A DNA stretch of 64,000 nucleotides from Roseovarius sp. (GTDB lineage: Bacteria; Pseudomonadota; Alphaproteobacteria; Rhodobacterales; Rhodobacteraceae), in contig NZ_JALUXE010000002.1 of NCBI RefSeq assembly GCF_027019125.1, positions 186,001 to 250,000 on the forward strand, in the 5' to 3' direction. The notes under the pieces are model-generated. The model saw nothing but the letters and a program-made list of their open reading frames with translations. It did not search any database and was not told the DNA's origin. Each line of letters begins with the position of its first letter. Position 1 is the first letter of the stretch. The position numbers and the translations under genes were made by a program. Below, in pieces: positions 62,250 to 64,000 of the stretch.

Positions 62250-63236
62250 TTACCGGTCCAGAACCAGCGTCTTGCCGACAAAGCGGCTGACGCAGGGCAT
62301 GATTTTCTTGCCGCTGGCATGTTCGGCCTCGTCCAGCCAGTGATCGCGGTGCACGATCTCGCCGTCCAACTCGACCACGTCGGTCTCGCATTGCCCGCAG
62401 GCACCGCCCCGGCAGAGGAAGGGCGCATCGACCCCTGCCCGCTCGATGGCTTCCAGCAGGCTCTCATGCTCGCCCACCTGAATGACCAGATCGGATTTGC
62501 AGAGCCGCACTTCGAACGGCGCACCGGGCTGCGGGGCCAGGAACTCTTCGGAATGCACCGCCTCATCCGGCCAGCCTAGCGCTGCGGCACGGGTCTTGAC
62601 CCATGCGATCATCCCCTTGGGACCGCAGACATAGACATGCGTGCCCAGAGGCTGCCCGCTCAAGAGATCGTCGAGCGCAATCGCCTGCTCTTGATCGTCA
62701 TAATAGATATGCGCCTTGTTTGGGTATTTGCCCCGCAACTCATCCGCATAGGATCCAAGCGCCGCACTCCGGCAGGCGTAATGCAATTCCCAGTTGCCGT
62801 TCGATTGCTCCAACTGCGCGATCATCGCCATGAAGGGCGTGATCCCGATGCCGCCGGCAAAGAACACATGCTTGCGCGCCCGCAGATCGAGCGGAAAGAG
62901 GTTGACCGGATAGGTGATGGTCATCGCATCGCCCGGTTTCACATGACGATGCATATAGAGCGATCCACCCCGCCCCTCGTCATCGCGGCGCACCGAAATG
63001 GCATAGAGCGAGCGATCACCGGGATCCGACATCAACGAATAGGGGTTGAGCCGCGTGCGCCCCTCGTCGTGCATTTCCACGACCGTATGCGCACCGGCGG
63101 AAAACGGCGGAAACTCCGCCCCATCCGGGCGGCGGAATTCGAACCGTGTCACCAATTCGTTCACCGGCACCACGGCCGCCACGACAACATCTATCTTTTC
63201 AGCCCCGGCACGGGCCTTCTGGGGGGCGGCGCTCAT
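62250..63236 (-). CDS. PDR/VanB-family oxidoreductase (FAD/NAD reductase with C-terminal 2Fe-2S ferredoxin)
   Basis: A 328-residue reductase. An N-terminal FAD-binding barrel (RLNPYSLMSDPGD), a NAD-binding part (VFFAGGIGITPFMAMI and YVCGPKGMIAWVK) and a C-terminal plant-type 2Fe-2S domain (CRGGACGQCETDVVELDG) are in canonical order. It passes electrons from NAD(P)H to the haem demethylase. Its start overlaps the stop of the upstream gene by 4 bp (ATGA), and it ends 14 bp before the demethylase start. Confidence 0.9.
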   Translation of the reverse strand: MSAAPQKARAGAEKIDVVVAAVVPVNELVTRFEFRRPDGAEFPPFSAGAHTVVEMHDEGRTRLNPYSLMSDPGDRSLYAISVRRDDEGRGGSLYMHRHVKPGDAMTITYPVNLFPLDLRARKHVFFAGGIGITPFMAMIAQLEQSNGNWELHYACRSAALGSYADELRGKYPNKAHIYYDDQEQAIALDDLLSGQPLGTHVYVCGPKGMIAWVKTRAAALGWPDEAVHSEEFLAPQPGAPFEVRLCKSDLVIQVGEHESLLEAIERAGVDAPFLCRGGACGQCETDVVELDGEIVHRDHWLDEAEHASGKKIMPCVSRFVGKTLVLDR

Positions 63237-63841
63237 GAATACAACTCCTTTGCAGGGGGGATTTCGCCGGGGTCCTCGGCATCAATGCACACGCCCTGAA
63301 ATGCCGCCAGCCGCCGCGAATAGTGATCGCGCACGAATAGGTTCAGGCCACAATGCGAACAGACAAAGGGATCGGTGGTCACATCCTCTGTGATGCCCTT
63401 GCAATGTACGCATTGCATCCGCCGCGCGGTCGAGCCGCGATGCTCGGTCTGGATGGCGCTGTGGGGAATGCCCGCGCTCACCGCCTCGTTCATCGCCTGC
63501 CCCATCAGCCCTTCGGTCCCTGCAAGATAGACCTGCAAGCCCATATGCGCATCCGACAGCACCCGCCGCAGCCGCTGCACCGATGCCGCATAACTCGGCC
63601 CGATATAGAGCTGCGCCGGACCCGCCGCGCGCAGCTTCTCCACATAGGTCTCGCCGGTCCCCTTGGGGATATAGAGGATATGCGCCTTGGCCATCAGCCC
63701 CGCATCCTGCGCCGCCAGGTCAAGCAGCGCCTCGGCCCCTTCGGCATCGGCGATCATCAGATGCGCCTTGCCCGGTCGCGGGGCCAATGTGCCATAGACC
63801 GGGCGGCTGGTGATACTCTCCGGAAACTGGAATTTCGACAT
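63233..63841 (-). CDS. DmmA-family subunit of a dimethylamine monooxygenase
   Basis: A 202-residue protein. The start at 63841 (MSKFQFPESITSRPVYG) has an AAAGGGAG site. Residues 25-150 look like a sugar- or nucleotide-binding Rossmann fold (LYIPKGTGETYVEKL, IGPSYAASVQRLRR). A C-terminal zinc-ribbon-like CVHCKG...CSHCGLNLFV segment (two CxxC pairs) could bind iron or zinc. It is coupled to the reductase gene. The name DmmA-family is from memory of current annotation and should be checked. Confidence 0.75.
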   Translation of the reverse strand: MSKFQFPESITSRPVYGTLAPRPGKAHLMIADAEGAEALLDLAAQDAGLMAKAHILYIPKGTGETYVEKLRAAGPAQLYIGPSYAASVQRLRRVLSDAHMGLQVYLAGTEGLMGQAMNEAVSAGIPHSAIQTEHRGSTARRMQCVHCKGITEDVTTDPFVCSHCGLNLFVRDHYSRRLAAFQGVCIDAEDPGEIPPAKELYS

Positions 63842-63895
63842 CTTTGCGTCTGCTCCCTTTCGCGTCGTTAGAGCCAAAGGCCCGAAGGCCAAGGG

Positions 63896-64000
63896 TTATC
63901 CCTTGGCCGCCCGGATCAGCTTGTCCTTGTCATAGAATGGCATCTCTTCGGCCACGCAGCCAACCTCGGTGCCATCGGCGTAGCGCACGCTCATCTTGGT
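63896..64000 (-). CDS. GcvT/aminomethyltransferase-like protein, C-terminal end (DmmD-like)
   Basis: Only the last 34 residues are in the window: YADGTEVGCVAEEMPFYD is followed by DKDKLIRAAKG and a stop at 63896-63898. Glycine-cleavage T and related folate-dependent proteins end with a similar A-x-V-x-x-x-PFYD pattern. This fits a folate protein that captures the formaldehyde released by amine demethylation, and the position upstream of dmmABC. The gene runs off the right edge. The call rests on a short segment. Confidence 0.55.
   Translation of the reverse strand, partial: TKMSVRYADGTEVGCVAEEMPFYDKDKLIRAAKG

Overview
The window looks like a chromosomal segment of a marine alphaproteobacterium of the Roseobacter group (Rhodobacteraceae). 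The evidence is high GC with dense, often overlapping genes, a circularly permuted tmRNA gene, the F1-ATPase zeta subunit (DUF1476), an RNase E with a split S1 domain, a trgA-trgB-cysK tellurite locus, a VPLPA-type sorting tail, two BCCT osmolyte transporters, and methylated-amine and methyl-transfer genes. No phage genes, transposases, integrases, CRISPR arrays or rRNA genes were seen.

Layout. 1-3.2 kb: the start of a serine palmitoyltransferase-like gene, a dedicated acyl carrier protein, an epimerase-like reductase and an acyl-AMP ligase. This is the arrangement of the alphaproteobacterial ceramide locus. 4.0-13.0 kb: an accessory region flanked by a tRNA-Ser(GGA) gene and a 13-bp direct repeat of that tRNA's 3' end. 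It holds redox and detoxification genes under a LysR regulator (aldo/keto reductase, CMD-family protein, F420-reductase-like protein, cupin, cyclophilin-like protein) and several broken genes: a carboxylesterase/DUF1761 chimera, a frameshifted and 5'-truncated alcohol dehydrogenase, and a 5'-truncated sugar dehydrogenase. 13.2-18.2 kb: GMC oxidoreductase, AI-2E-family permease, a histidinol-dehydrogenase-family enzyme of the HpsN type, and an Asp/Glu racemase.

18.2-26.7 kb (minus): photolyase, cyclopropane synthase, trgA, trgB, cysK, a large MscS channel and AlaX, tightly packed and suggesting a membrane and oxidant stress operon. 26.7-32.1 kb: class V aminotransferase and two divergent BCCT transporters. 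32.1-36.8 kb: RHH protein, DUF4169, fumC, sspB, chrA and a rhodanese-ChrB fusion. 36.9-37.2 kb: two-piece tmRNA. 37.2-40.9 kb: P450 plus a membrane alpha/beta-hydrolase-like protein, ccdA, tusA. 41-47.3 kb: rne and dctB-dctD, where DctD lacks GAFTGA. 47.4-49.5 kb: purC-purS-purQ and ATPase zeta.

49.7-54.6 kb: parts of a split cobalamin-dependent methionine synthase (homocysteine-binding and corrinoid proteins, with DUF1638), interrupted by a radical SAM gene and a VPLPA-tailed GDSL esterase. 54.6-59.2 kb: sufE, a lipoprotein, rnd, purM-purN, a tRNA with CAU anticodon and a TfoX-C protein. 59.2-64 kb: two divergent regulators (GlxA/AraC type and XRE-cupin) next to a dimethylamine monooxygenase-type operon (GcvT-like end, DmmA-like protein, flavin/2Fe-2S reductase, haem N-demethylase).

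Taken together, the window is strong in handling methylated nitrogen and sulfur compounds (uptake by BCCT carriers, demethylation, one-carbon transfer to methionine) and in oxidant, tellurite and chromate stress. Gene starts were chosen by eye from ribosome-binding sites and family N-termini. Functions are assigned by recognising motifs, without any database search.
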